A DNA stretch of 64,000 bases from Gerris lacustris (GCA_951217055.1 OX578277.1:62094388-62158387); one strand, 5' to 3'. Counted from the stretch's first letter, positions 20,298 through 36,288 are shown. A program made the numbers and translations. Notes: a model not told the origin generated them from the letters alone.

Positions 20298-21901
20298 AGG
20301 TTTGTTCCAACAGAGCCTCGGGCGGTTCTAGAACTGCCGGGAGCATGCGCAGTATCGAAAGACCGTTCCTACACGCTTCTCGGACGGTTCTGGAACTTTT
20401 AGTCCCGTGTTCATCAGAAAGACGAACGGTTCTGGGACAGTCCTAGAACCGTGAAAACAGTTCCCGGACTGAAGCAAGAACTCGACCAGAACTACTAATA
20501 CTAATATACGGAGGCGTGTAGGTTACACTACTACTACTGTTCAGCTATAACCTAACATTTGTTTTCGTTTCTTTTCTTGATATCTTCTGTTTCCTAGCGT
20601 GTTTTGTTTCTTTCTCCACAGTTAATATTTATACTACTTCTTTCTTCTTTACGTTTTTTATTATGATAGTATATTGGAATAATAAAATATAATTTATATT
20701 TTATATATATATAATATTTATTCCTCTTGATAATTAAAATTTCTCATAGCCACTTTGAGTCCTTTACTTTTAAGAATTACCTCCGATCTTTTTGTGTGTA
20801 CATCCGCCGATGATTTACAGACAAGAAAAAGAAACAGATTGTTCTTATAATTTTCTTTTTTGTAGTTTTGAACCCTTTATTTGTAAATATTTCTTAATTG
20901 ACCTTTTCTTATATGAGGGTTTATTTTTAATAAGCCAAGATAAAATTCACATTTTATCATCCGAAACTTGATTCCAAGATCTCTGTGAAGGAGGGGTCTT
21001 ACGAACCCGGGGATATCATTAAAATCCGTTTCATATACGTCTGTGTATGTACGTTCGTATGTAACTAAACCTTTAATAACATATCACTTCAAGATATATC
21101 GTATTGAGATGCGGTCTGCGGCATTTTTTTCAACTTTTGTCGGAAAAGCTGATGGCGACAAACCCAAACATCGTAGCTCACGACGTTTCAGAGCTGTAGT
21201 CACTTAAGCGAAATAGGTCCGTCGACGATAACTTCAGTAGACATTATTTGATTTCTATTTTGTTTGGGGTATATATTATGTGTCCTATTTGGTAGATTGT
21301 ACCTATACTTTTTGGGCACAAGCGTTTTTGGAGATATGGGCATTTTAATGTTTTTACTTCCATGATAATGGGTGAAAATACTGAGTTCTCTCTTGATCGC
21401 GTATTGACTCCACAACATTTCATGGAAGTCATGTGTGGGATTTCCACACCGGTAATTTTTATATGATTTAACAGTTAATGTTTAAAAATATTACAATTTA
21501 TACAAACAAATTTTTAATAGGCAACTGAAACTAAAAGACAGGATTGTTACGAGCCTGACGAATCCCAAATGTGAGACCAAAATATAATCATTCAGAAATG
21601 ACGGTGTGATAAATTTGTAACTTTAAAAACGATTTGCCCTAAAGTGCATTCTTATAAACTTTGTTGAGTTTAACAATAGAATATGTTCACGTAAGTAATC
21701 CATTTCTGAGTGAACATAAACAAAACAAGTGGAGATGGAGAGATACGAAGAGGAAAATAAAAACAAGATAAAGAGAGGTAACATGAAGGTTGCAGTTCTG
21801 AAAGAGTTCTAAAATCGTTCCAACAGGCTCTCTTTCATGCGCATTAAAAAATCCTGAACTGGTTCTAGAACCGTTCTGGAATTGGCTGTTGGAACAAGCC
21901 T
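20298..21901. mobile_element. 1.6-kb TIR element with subterminal GGTTCTAGAACC repeats
   Basis: The 16-bp ends AGG(T/C)TTGTTCCAACAG are inverted and flanked by ATT on both sides (20295-20297 and 21902-21904). Both ends carry several variants of the palindromic word GGTTCTAGAACC (for example near 20324, 20387, 20428, 20446, 21793 and 21861) and a GCATGCGCA/TGCGCAT motif. The interior has no transposase frame. Its part around 21000-21450 includes a TCGACGATAACTT stretch as in the dispersed family near 1163. The superfamily is not certain; the 3-bp duplication points towards PIF/Harbinger. Confidence 0.7.
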
Positions 21902-21904
21902 ATT

Positions 21905-23663
21905 ATATCTTAAACATATATATATTTTTTCTTTTACTTAGTGATTTTATATAGTCAAAAAGTATAAGTCATCTAGCAGCATAATACATATCAGACATTT
22001 TATTATTGTTCTGCTATTACAGTTATATTTTACAGCATCTAATATCTTAATTATCTCTAAATTAATTACCTTTATGGGTAATAAAATCAATAAATAATTA
22101 AGTTCTTATAACATCGCCTCTTTTCTATCACAAACATTGTTAAATTAAAGCTAGTAAATTTTGAAATAAATGCATTTATTTGATTAAAATATGCAATATA
22201 ATAAAATAGTGTTAATTACTATCTACTGACCTTTAGTAGCAAAGCGAGAAGAAAAATTACCGTAAGATGTTGTTTGACAAAATTTTTCAACTCTCCCATC
22301 TAGGAAGTATTACAGTTCTAATCAACTTGTGTAGAAGTCAAGCAAGAGTTTTCTCATTCTATTGTTTGTTCACTTTATCCATGTACTAATTACCATAATT
22401 ACCCTCTTTATTTGTTCTTGTTATCTTTTCTTACTACCTTACCTTATTTTTTTGTCACTCTATTTGAATTACAAATAATTCTTAATTATCAATATTTGAC
22501 TTGTGTATTTTTGTAACCTTTGTAATTTTCCTATTTTTTTCTGTCATAAAGAAATTATGCGTAGAGCTGCTTCTTTGCTTCATTTTGTAATTTATTTGAA
22601 GCAGGTAACCTTGAAAAATATTTGAATATTTTTCTGTCGTTAAACCAAGTTATTTTGTGAACTCTGGGATGTTTTAAAATGTTTTTAATTACTAGTTTAT
22701 TCTTAGGCATTTATGTAAAACATTTAAAAAACAAGTATTCTTTCCCGTTATTATTTTATATAATTAAATCAGATTAACAATTTGTATAGCATTTTTTTAA
22801 TTTAAAGTGACTATAGATATAATTTTAATTCTAGGTTCGGGTTGATAAATTAATTTCCTTGGAAATCCAATCTGTTTTCTCAAAACATTTTAATGTACTT
22901 TTGATAATAATAAAACTAATCGGCTTGTCAGTAGTTGTCGGGAAACATTGTAGAAAAGTAATAACTAATACCTCCAGGATGTGTTGAACAGTTAACTATT
23001 AATTTATGCATCCAATATTAAAACATTTTATTTAAAATTAATATATCTGAATTTAAGTTCGATCAGGTTGGGTTACAATTTTGACTGGTGCTGATGAGAT
23101 AATGTCTCAATGGTGAAGATTGTGAAATAAATCAATGATTTATGCTTAAAGATTATTTATTTATTTTGCTCCAATTGATACAACTTTAAAAGAGACCACC
23201 TCTGCCATAACACCGAAATATCTAGTCCAAAATGTCAGAGATGTGAGACATGTTTCATTTTAATGATCACATGTAGAAGATGTGAAAAGGAGTTGATCCT
23301 TAGTGTACTTGTCTAATATTTTTTGGTATGACAAAAATATTTTTGTTTAAATAATGTATACAATTTAAATTTTTTATTTCTTAAATTTTAGAAATATATT
23401 ATTTGTAGTGCAGTATAAAATTATTTAACCATTTTAATTCTAACCCTCTATTAGCTTTCAGGTATACTTTTTTCCTTTTCATAAGAAAATCTAATGCTTT
23501 ATGAAAATATAAGCATTGCTCTGCAAATAAACTTGTCTAAATTTATTGTAAATTTGGGTTTTTTCTCTTTTCATTTTACAAGTATTATGTTATCTCTTTT
23601 CTGATACAATTTTTGCTGCTCCTTAATTCAGTACCTTTTACTATTGGTTGAATAATGTTACAG
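21905..23663 (+). other. Intron DNA, nothing recognised
   Basis: AT-rich; ends with the acceptor AATAATGTTACAG. Confidence 0.5.
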
Positions 23664-23942
23664 GGTGGTCTTTCTGCTAGTATGACAGGTATTGCTCCTG
23701 TACTGAGGGTGACAGCACCCACTGTAGAACAAGTATCAGATGATGAAAGCACTCCACTGGTAAGTTCTGTGAGTTCTCCTGAGTCTCCTCCTGGCATGGA
23801 ATCTGCAAAGGATTTCACTCGACCACCCAGCTCCCTAGAATCCCTGGGTCTAGACTCTGCACCACACAGCAATGTCTCAAGTCCTCGCCACCTTAGAAGG
23901 CAATACTCTCTTAACTGGGACGATCCCGAAACTTCTGTATAG
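23664..23942 (+). CDS. Terminal exon of unrecognised gene; C-terminus ETSV (PDZ ligand)
   Basis: The acceptor is TGTTACAG and the stop TAG is at 23940-23942. It has 92 codons in phase with the previous exon. The segment contains Ser/Pro-rich stretches (SSVSSPESPPG, SPRHLRRQYSLNWDD) and ends PETSV. E-T-S-V fits the class I PDZ-binding consensus (S/T-x-hydrophobic at the end), as found on membrane channels, pumps and scaffolded receptors. RRQYSL resembles a basophilic-kinase or 14-3-3-type site. Together with the upstream exons, 222 residues are visible, all predicted disordered. The catalytic or membrane part of the protein must lie upstream of this window, and I cannot name the family. Confidence 0.85.
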   Translation, partial: GGLSASMTGIAPVLRVTAPTVEQVSDDESTPLVSSVSSPESPPGMESAKDFTRPPSSLESLGLDSAPHSNVSSPRHLRRQYSLNWDDPETSV

Positions 23943-24116
23943 CATTTAAAGAGCCTTTGGCGATCAACATGAGTTGTAACTCTATAAACTAACATGTTTG
24001 ATTGTTACAAGGGGCTTTAAATTTTAACCAATTCCACAAAAAGTAGCTGTTTCTTATTGTGAATTCGTTTATTTCTGTAAAAATATTTATAGTGAAATTA
24101 TGAATCATTTGAATAT

Positions 24117-24122
24117 AATAAA
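24117..24122 (+). terminator. Polyadenylation signal AATAAA of the + strand gene
   Basis: AATAAA 175 bp after the stop, in an AT-rich 3' untranslated region with a GT-rich stretch further on. It is the first canonical signal after the stop. Confidence 0.55.
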
Positions 24123-26570
24123 TTTTGAGCAATATCACTATTTTGAAATGAGCACCTTTATGTGGAATGTAATTTACCTTACTATTCAGGAATTACATAT
24201 AAGGCGGTCTCACTGTTTTCAAATTTCTAGTTGAATGAGAGCAAAAATAAGTAACATTTTGTTACTCCAAATAATAAGAACTACTCTTGTGAAAATCCTC
24301 TACATTAATAATTATCTAAAAGCGGAAGATCACAGAAGTTTTAACTTTTCTTTTGAAACAAGGTTTATTATAAATAAACCTTATACATTTAAAGAATATA
24401 CTGTACATTTATTTTTCCAGTGTAAAAAAAAAAATCTGGTACTTAATCCCCGTCATTTCAATTTTCCTTTTTATATATTTGTGTACACATTGCACTTATG
24501 ATATGAATACACAAAAATTGAATTCTTTTTAATTTATTAATTTTTTACCCAGTACTTAAACAATTTAGTTTGGAGAGAAAAATAAAGATATGTGTAAATT
24601 ATGATATTCAAATATGTATTTAGTTTTGATTCAATTTTAAATCCTTCTTAAAAATAATCATCATGCTGTTCAGTATTTACTTAATAAAATATATAATATA
24701 TCAGTTGAAAATATAAGAATTAAAAATTAATAGATTTTCTGCTGATGTCTATTATTTTACATGCATATTTTGATAAATGGTCTTATAATCAAAATATCTT
24801 TAAAAAAAAAGTGTAAAATATCTTAGATTTCTATTTTTATTTTTTTATTATGTTCCCCAGAAATTTGGTATGTTTTCGCTTATTATCTTCTGCAGTATAA
24901 ATATCATTGTAACTTTCTCTTTGTAGTGAAGACTAAGAAAACGAAGTGCTGATGGCCATGCCTCTCTTACCATAAATGGCTGCAATCAACAATTTTAGAT
25001 TTTTAGGGTACCACGTCTGAACTTAAAATTATGGGCCTGCCTACTGGCACTCATTCTACAATGACTAAAATAATCTGCTTTACAGGAAAGATATTTACAA
25101 TAAGCTTTGTAATTAATTTTGTCTATCTCCCTAATACCATTTAGTTTGTGTTTAGACAAGATAACATGAATTTCCAAAAAATACTAATTCTCCTCTTTGC
25201 TTCTGTTCGAAGGCTTGGTTGGAGTATAGGTTTGCCTTTCCTTAAACTAGTTTGGATAAAAAAAAGGTTTGCTGGTTGTACATAAATAAATTATTATAAT
25301 TAGAAAATGAAAATATATAAGTAATTTAAAAAATTATACTTAATTAAAAAAAAACAAAAAACATTTTGCTGTTTTTAATATCCAGAACAATATGAGATCC
25401 TAGAACAATTTAAAATATAAGAGTTGTTATTATTTTTGTTTTATTTGAAACCTTAAGAATTTTTAATGTCATAATTAAAATAAAATACACTTTACTTCAA
25501 AATACATTAAGAAATATGGGGGAAAAAATAATAAGAAACAACTTTGGTGCTCAAAAAGTATTTTCTTATCTGTATATATGAAGTGAATTATAATTGATCT
25601 AATAATTATTAAAACAAATAAAAATAAAAAGTACTTGTGTATTTTAAAAATTATTTGTAAGGTCGATGAGGTAAATATATTTTTATTGTTAATTTTGTAC
25701 TTCCTAATTTTAGGATAGAATATGGCGCCTTTGTGGAGGTCATCATTATAGGTAGAAGGAAAAGCCTCTCCACATTTTATGTTGATAGACTTTTCCATCT
25801 ACCTTTGCTAATTTTAAGTTTATGTTAATTTTAATATGTATATTAGCATATTATTAGGGAGACTCCTTTTCCTGTTATTTTTTTTACAAAATTGATTAAT
25901 AGCTGTTAGATTACTGACAAAGTATTTATATATATAAAAAAATATAATTAAAGGAACAAATATTAGAGGTACTTACATATAATTATAAATTTGTCGTAAC
26001 TTTTTTAAATTTTTTATTGTTACTTTTATTATTAATTTTATTATTTACTCTTTTTAATGTTATTAGATAAATATTAAAATGTTTGGTGGTTAAACTAATA
26101 ACTAATATAATATGTGTAAAAAATAATAACAATAATTCAAATTTAAAAAAAAAAAAATAGATTCATGGTTTTATAAGTGGTTAAGTCCACAGTACCATTG
26201 CCAGTTCCTTTCCTTTGTACATTAATTTTAATAGTAAACCTAACTGTCTTTATTCCATTAACCAAATCAAATTAAAGAAATTATGTCAGTATTATTTATT
26301 TTAGGTATAATGTTTTTTGTTCCTTGATAACTGTTTGACCAAAAATTGTTTGAAGCTTGGTATTATTATTATTATTATTATTTATTTTTTTTTTTTTTTG
26401 TACAATAAAATATATTAATTAAGAAAATTAATGTTAGAAATATATCGTACCTGTCGTGGAATAGGGGTCTGACTAAAAAAAAGTAAATTGTGGGAAATCC
26501 TGTTTAAAGTTTTACTATTTCTTCTCATAACATAATCTCTTTTAAAAATGTTTTGATCTTTCTTTTACTT
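24123..26570. other. Intergenic DNA between convergent genes, nothing recognised
   Basis: Very AT-rich with short A- and T-runs. Small open frames (for example 24235-24501 and 25475-25798) lack coding character. Confidence 0.5.
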
Positions 26571-26574
26571 CCCG

Positions 26575-26700
26575 ACAACTCATCATTAGGTTATTATAGG
26601 ACAGGGGATTGCGGCCACTTTACTCATTTACTCATTGTAATAATCAGTCTGATTCCTGTCTCACCTCTCTGGGATTTGAACTCACCAGATATATTGGTGT
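26575..26700 (-). repeat. tRNA-like SINE family, copy 1
   Basis: On the minus strand it contains GTTCAAATCCCAGAG, resembling a pol III B box (GTTCRANNC), then GGTGAGACAGGAATCAG, and further on CCCTGTCCTA and GGGAAGTAAAAGAAAG. The same order of blocks occurs at 35262-35372 and 45785-45915, and partly at 50733-50815. Confidence 0.5.
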
Positions 26701-28868
<2,168 letters not shown>

Positions 28869-29280
28869 TATATTTGGCCCTAAATATTGTTGTTAATAAG
28901 ATTTTATTACCTTTCAATAAATAATTTTATTATTTATTTATTCTTAAAATATATTTTGCTCTCTTCTATGTTGTTAAAAATTAAATGTAATGAAAGGATT
29001 TTAAATAAGTGTTACCATGAGAACTGTTCATGAATACTAAAGAAGTTTTCAACAATTTAGAATTAAAACAAAAATAATATAAATAAGTTCTGGGATTTCT
29101 ATTACAATGTAACTCTAAAATTGTATCAGTTTTCCTATCAATTGAATTATCTATGTTATAATATTTTTAATTTCAATTCAATCATAGGGTTGGTGCTTAG
29201 TGAGAAGTAAAATAGTCAAAAATCGTCATTGAAAATTTAATAAAATAATTTCTTCTGCTGAAGTGTTATATTGTCAAAAA

Positions 29281-30165
29281 CTAGCTGGATTACTGTGCTT
29301 CGCTACAGAGTGTTATTTTTATTTTTATGGGACAAAACCACCAACTACCTTCAAGAAGTGTTAAAATAATTTCACCAAGAAAGAATATCTTGTTACCACA
29401 GAGCTCTCCCATCCCTTATATAAATCTTCTTATCTTATAAATCAATTAATCAAAATTTGCAAAAATACCTAATTACTATTTGATTTGGACTACTGGAGGA
29501 GCTTAGGGATGAAATTTTAGAGAATCCCTAGTGGTAGATATCAATATTAATTTAGAAATGATCATACTATATAGATTTTATTTTAGCGTTTTAAAGAAGT
29601 GGTGATAATTATGTTAGTAAGGGACATAGTTTAGGCCGCCATTGTGAATTAAAATGGCCATTTGGGAAACCGTTTTACTGAAGCTGTTTATATCTTAACA
29701 TAAGGTTTCAGAGACGTCGTCGTGTCTAACTTTCCATATAAATAGCAGCCATATTGATGCAAGATGGCGGCTTGAAAAAAAATTAACAAGCAAAATTATA
29801 TATATATTTTTTTTCCCATAGAGGAACCTACCTAAAAATTGCATTGTTCAATATCACTAATAAATTTTGCATATAATTGGCTGCTATCTTGAATCAAAAC
29901 GGCCGATTGAAAAACCCTTTTACAAAAGTTGTTTATATCATAAAAGGAAGATAACTTCAAAATTTCAAGGTTCAAGCTCAATTTGTTCTGGAGATATGGT
30001 CATGCATTTTGATATTCTCCATCATCAAAACAATATTTCTTAGTTAGCACCTTGGTGGTTTGAGGAAACTAACAACAAATTTTATCGTCTCAGGCCTGTG
30101 GTTTCTGAGATATCATGATGAGTCGGTGACTGAATGGTATTTTGATTTTTTATATATAGATTATG
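29281..30165 (+). repeat. Dispersed repeat with 'CTAGCTGGATTACTGTGCTTCGCTAC' type start (partial)
   Basis: It starts CTAGCTGGATTACTGTGC and GCTTCGCTAC and ends in TTTTTTATATATAGAT. Inside are repeated ATGGCGGC/ATGGCC words around CCATTTTGAATCAAAA-like stretches and CTGAGATATCATGATGAG. Such 'TAGCTG...TTCGC...TATATAGAT' repeats are common in insect genomes. No coding frame. Confidence 0.45.
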
Positions 30166-31404
30166 TTGGTACTATAATTTAAATGTATCTAATTCCTTCT
30201 TAATTCATTTAAGTGTTTAGATTATTGTTTATTTTATAAATTTATAAAGTAAAAATATGTATGGGAGGTTCTCATACCGTGGACACTTGCCACCAGCACA
30301 AGTCCTGGGAGAGAGCAACTTTTTTCTATAAAACTAATTGTGCGGGGGAGCCTGACAACAGTTATCATATCAGTGTAATCAGTGATAATGGCTTTTGTTG
30401 CTAAGTGTTCTAAATAAGGGACCCTCCTATACAAGTATGTTTGTATTTTAAGTTAACCTTAATTGAGCAAATGTAGGTCTATTAAAATGATATTTACAGT
30501 TAAAACATCAATCTTAACTCTACTTTTTCTTTGTACAGAATTGATAATTGCTCTCTTTCCCAAACTGTATTATAAATGTATTTCTTTTTTATATAGTTAT
30601 GTACTGTTACAGTATCCATGTATAATTTTTTTTTATCTGAATAGTTAAAATATTGACCAGTAACTGTCTTTTACACTAATAATGGTTAAAATTTTGTTGG
30701 CTTATAATGTGTCCTTTCCTTTCTGCTATAATCTTTTGCTCGAAAAACTATAATGTAATAAAATTCTGTATAAACCACAGATTTCATTTTTGTTACCCAA
30801 TTATATCTCCCCTCCTATCTTCCTCAATTTAGTATCTTTTTAGTTTTGACAGTTTTCGCTTTATTTAAATTATGTTAATGGACTTTTTAAGTTTCCAATA
30901 AATATTTAATTATAAAACTTAATTTATTTATAAATGTAATGACAAATTAGATTATTCAAAATGAGACTAGATTTTTTTTTTTTTTAATTTTTTGTTTTTA
31001 AATTTAATTTTATTAAAAGTAATTTCATTGTAAATACATCCTTACATTATATGTGAATTAATAAAATATGCTATTTAACTAACTAAACAGTATACATAAA
31101 TCAAGAAAAATGTATAGTACAATATTTTTTAAAAAGAGCAATTAGTCAAAAATCTGCACCAAGTTCGTAAAAAATAATATAACATTAAATTATAATAATG
31201 TAAAAATATATGAAATTCTTACCTGTTTAGAGGTATGTAATTTAATTAAGAATTTTATAAAATATTAATAATTATAGTTGGAGTCTAGACTAAGCCCAAT
31301 CTCTTTAAAATTAAGGTGATTTTTGCCTAAAAATCCTTACTTAAACTCTTTCTACTTATTTATTGTGAGTTTAATTTGTTTTAAAATTGGATGAATGTCT
31401 TTGT
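30166..31404. other. Intergenic DNA, nothing recognised
   Basis: AT-rich. Short frames at 30234-30434 and 30463-30648 have no domain features. Confidence 0.45.
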
Positions 31405-31915
31405 AGGGTTTCGTTGGTAAAACCAAAAAAAAGAAACCCTTATAGTTTCGCTTCTGTGTCTGTCTGTCACTCTGTACAGTTCCATAACTTTTGAATCAAA
31501 AGAATGAAACTTTCTAGTATTTAAGATCGTTTTCACCCACACTCAGGAAAAATATAGCGAACTCAAAATTATCAGCTGTTAAAATCTAAAATGGCGGATA
31601 ATTCACGTCATGCAAAAAAATATTTTTTTTAAAATTTTGAGTGGGGTATCAAATGAAAGGTATTAAAGAGTAGATTAAAAAAATATATAACACTTGTAGA
31701 AAGTGTTTAATTTTTCATAGTATTTTGTACTGTCCCCCCTAAAACCATATTTCTGCTGTTACTAAAAATATGCAAAATGTGCGGTCTGCTGGACCAAAGC
31801 AAAATATGAATAGCAATTTGATTTGATTTACTGGGAAGCCAAAATATATTTTTTTAGGATTTGAGTGGGGTGTCATATAAAAGGTATTGAAGAGTATTTT
31901 TTTGCGCATCCCCTC
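31405..31915 (+). repeat. Dispersed repeat with GTCTGTCTGTC and internal direct repeats
   Basis: It contains a hairpin-like GGGTTTCGTTGGTAAAACC, CTGTGTCTGTCTGTCACTCTG, and two copies of TTTGAGTGGGGTRTCA...AAAGGTATT (near 31639 and 31861). It resembles the 5' part of copy A near 1100 in its TCTG stretch and in general style. No coding frame. Confidence 0.45.
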
Positions 31916-32636
31916 CCCCTTCCCCTTATACCAACTAATTTCATGTTCATAATACCAACCAAACCCTTTTTACGTGTAACTTCACCCACACCAATTTTTT
32001 TAATTTTAACACTTTTTAAAATTTAGCTAACGTTTTGTGTGAACATATTCACTGTGCTAAGATATAATAGAAAAATAAAATTTAGAACGGCATAAACATC
32101 TATTAAACCAACACACACAGCTCTAGTATTTAACCTGATTAAAATTACTAGACTTTCTGTAGTAGATATGATACTTAATTATAACCGTAAGACAACATGG
32201 ATTAAGAAAACATGGAATTTATTAAAATACTATTATTTTTTATTTTCATTATTGCTGGTAACCATTATTATTATATGAGGTTAATAGATTTGATTTTACC
32301 GAGTGTTGGGATTATTGAAAATAGTGAAGTTTTTTATTTAAATATTCAAGTATGTTTGCAAATTTTTAAACAGTAATAAACTAGACTAATTGATATTTTT
32401 AATTTTATGAATTAAACTCATGATACAGCAGTGGAAAGAATTAAAATTAAGTAAAAGGGTGTTATACTGAGTGTTCTATTAACCTGTACTTAAAGCCTTA
32501 AACTATTAAATTATTCTGATTTTATGTATTTGAGCTAGTACTCTGTAATTAAGAGGGTGTGGGAAGAGAAAATTTGGCATTTCTTTAGATTATAAAAAAA
32601 CAGAGGGGAGTAACAATCTAAAGAGAGTGAATGGAA
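31916..32636. other. Intergenic DNA; MITE fragment near 32580-32625
   Basis: Nothing recognised except a short piece (GGAGTAACAATCTAAAGA) of the MITE whose near-complete copy follows at 32637. Confidence 0.45.
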
Positions 32637-32796
32637 TGTTCTTCTTTAGACTGTTACTCCCATTATAAAAACAGAAGTGTGATATTCCTTTGTCCCAAAG
32701 TACATTGGATTAGGTATCCCTTTGTCTTAATAGTTATTTGGTCAGTCATTTATATTTCTAAAAAATCATAGGAGAGTAACAATCTAAAGAAGTACC
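32637..32796. mobile_element. 162-bp MITE family, copy 2 (inverted relative to copy 1)
   Basis: The reverse complement matches 7769-7930 over its whole length, with CTTCTTTAGACTGTTACTCC on the left and GGAGAGTAACAATCTAAAGA leading to AGTACC on the right. The two copies differ by scattered substitutions and small length changes. Confidence 0.75.
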
Positions 32797-32966
32797 GAAA
32801 CTTTAATGTTCTTATGCCCATTTCAAGATAAATATTTCTACATGTTACTTACTGTATGCCAAAGATTGAAAACTTGGCATTGTGTCAAAAAGTGAATAAA
32901 GTTATTTTAAGTTGAAAAAAAAAATGGTCGTATTGGCAGGGAACATTTTATTTAAACAAAATTGTT

Positions 32967-33975
<1,009 letters not shown>

Positions 33976-34062
33976 TACGTAATTTGCTAATAAAAATCAC
34001 TACTTTCTAAAGTAGAAGGGAATAGTTAGGGAAAAATTGAAATCTATTAGGACACCTTGTAG

Positions 34063-34248
34063 CAGGGGTCGGCCACCTTTTTGTCTATCAGAGCGCAATA
34101 CAAGATTTGAAAATTTGAGAGCACATATTTTACAGATAATGGCCTTATTGGGTACTTTATAACCTCTCAACCTTTAGTCCAGTGAGGGCTCATTAAAAAT
34201 CATCCAGGGGCTTTATAGCGCCCATGAGCATCGGATTGTCAACCCCTG
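34063..34248. mobile_element. hAT-like MITE remnant
   Basis: The ends CAGGGGTCGGCCACC and GATTGTCAACCCCTG are partial inverted repeats of hAT type. The flanking 8-mers do not match, so it is old or rearranged. Confidence 0.55.
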
Positions 34249-34894
34249 CCATATATGTTCATTGTGCTATTTAATAACAATATTAATTTATTAGTCCATT
34301 TTATATATATGGAGTATATATATTTTTCTTGTTATAATTATTATGCCTTGTCAAAAAATTACGATAAGTTAATATGAAAAAGAGTGCCTAAAAATTTGTA
34401 GGAATTAGTTGTGATGAGTTTTCTCCTCTAGACGAATTTATGATTAAGTTATAAAATTGTTATTAGCGGACCAATCAACCAGTGATACTTAGTGTTACAT
34501 GTATTTAATAAATAAGTTTTGTTCAATAGTTTTACTTTAAAATATTTACTTGTAAATTTGATTTTCTTTAAGCACTATTTTAATATTTCGTGTTAAAGAT
34601 GGTCTCAAAATCTTAGTTTGTTGTTTTATTGTAATAGTTAACTATTCAATTGATTTACTGTCCTCTGTTGTAGTAGTTTTATTGTTTTATGTATTAAGTA
34701 AATCTATTTTAAATAAAAGATTAATGTAAATAATTATATACAAAATATGTTAGTTACATAATAATAATTAATTATTTATATTAAGCTTGTGTAATTTGTA
34801 TTACCTTTACTCTCTTTAAAATGCACATCTTGTAAACTAAGTTTTTTTAAAATCCATCCACCTACTCAATAATTATATAGAAAAAAATGGCATG

Positions 34895-35020
34895 ACCCAC
34901 TATAATTTTTACTTTCTCATATATGTAGTATACATAGAGGGAAGTATTTTGTTAGTACGAAAATTCAATTTTGATGAATTTAGACGTTTTGAGTACAGAA
35001 AAGTAGTTAAAAAATATCTG
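34895..35020 (+). repeat. Dispersed repeat, second copy near 47190-47290
   Basis: The blocks TTTCTCATATA, GAAGTATT and AAAATTCAATTTTGATG are shared in order with 47195-47275 (TTCTCATATACA, AAAGTATTGTGAT, AAAATTCAATTTTTATGG). No coding frame. Confidence 0.45.
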
Positions 35021-35261
35021 TCTGTTGGGGGCCCCTGGACCCCCAGGTCCTGGGCCATTTGACCCTCATAGCCCTCCCTCTCCCCCTATCTAGCCCTGAT
35101 CGCAGGTGAGGAGCTTGGTACGATTCCCCACTGGAGAGGAGTTATTTTTATAGTAAATTTTGATAAACTTTTCTATGATTGTTATTAAATGAAACCATAA
35201 AAACTCAAAACAATAAATAAATAATGAAATAAATGGAAAACACTTGGACCCAGTATTTTTT

Positions 35262-35372
35262 TTACTTCCTGATCAACAGCATAGGTTACAGGGCGGGGGA
35301 TCCACAATGAGATCATCAGTATGAAAATGTCTCACTTCTCTGGGATTCAAGTAATTATGTTTCTGGTATACA
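35262..35372 (-). repeat. tRNA-like SINE family, copy 2
   Basis: On the minus strand it reads TTGAATCCCAGAGAAGTGAG, then ACATTTTCATACTGATGATC, then CCCGCCCTGTAACCTA and CAGGAAGTAAAAAAA. It aligns block by block with copy 1. Confidence 0.5.
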
Positions 35373-36163
35373 CAAAAGTTTAGTACAAGTTGTATCAGAC
35401 AGAAGTTTTACAGTTTGTTTTATAGCATTCCTATACTATAATTTAAAAAAAAACCAAGTGGAATGCTTTTTTGGTTAATGATCTAGTTGAATACCATAAA
35501 ACTGTATAACAAGTCAAACTAAATAGCATTATACTTCACTTAGTAGATATAGTATTTAGTAATTGCATACTTTTCTATGAATAGTTAGTTAGACAGGCAG
35601 TGCCTATTATTTAATCAGATGTGCCCGAAAGAGGGTTAATTATTAAGAAAATAAGTGTCAAAAAATTGCTTGCATATGAGTCTGCAAGACAGTGAGACAT
35701 TTTCATGTAACGCTTTTTGGTGTCGTTTTTTGGTAACGCTTTTCAAGTTTATGTGCCTAAGTAAAGACATGAAAATGTCAAAAACATTTAAGCGTTCAGT
35801 TTTCACGTTTGTATATTAGGAATTAAATCAAACATATGTTGTACACGAAGAAAGAAAGTACTTTTCTTCTTTTCAAGTTTATTAAGAAGTAATTTAGCTT
35901 CTTCACCCATAGTTTATAATAAATGCAAAAACTTATAGTATAACAAAAAAAAGTAAAACATAAATTTTATTATGTAAGTTTATTAGGAATAAAATTTTAA
36001 GGGTTATGGCGTTTGTCTGGTGCAAATCGGACCAGTAGAACAGAAGTTGTAGTTGAGGGAGGGCTGGTTGTAGAGCCAGTTACCGCGCTAGGTGAAGATG
36101 TAGCCCCTAAGATAGTGAATCCGCGGGGGGAAGGCTGAAGGCTCTCTCTACAACCCTCTAGAC
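35373..36163. other. Intergenic DNA with ATGTAACGC direct repeats and a GC-richer stretch
   Basis: GTAACGCTTTTTG occurs near 35709, with a relative near 36781, and CATGAAAATGTCAAAA near 35771 and 36817. The roughly 1-kb interval 35700-36830 is therefore bounded by related sequence. 36000-36160 and 36420-36740 are clearly richer in G and C than the surroundings. No frame or known element was recognised. Confidence 0.4.
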
Positions 36164-36288
36164 CAGTGGTTCTTAACCGGAGGGCCGAGGCCCCCCGGGG
36201 GCCTCGAAAGGTATTTAGGTACTTACTATATTTATTACATTTGGAAATGTTAAGGGGGCCATAGTTACCAAAAGGTTAAGAACCACTG
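36164..36288. mobile_element. 125-bp hAT MITE with perfect 8-bp target duplication
   Basis: The ends CAGTGGTTCTTAACC and GGTTAAGAACCACTG are perfect 15-bp inverted repeats. CTCTAGAC is duplicated at 36156-36163 and 36289-36296. The interior holds GGGGGCC runs. Confidence 0.93.
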
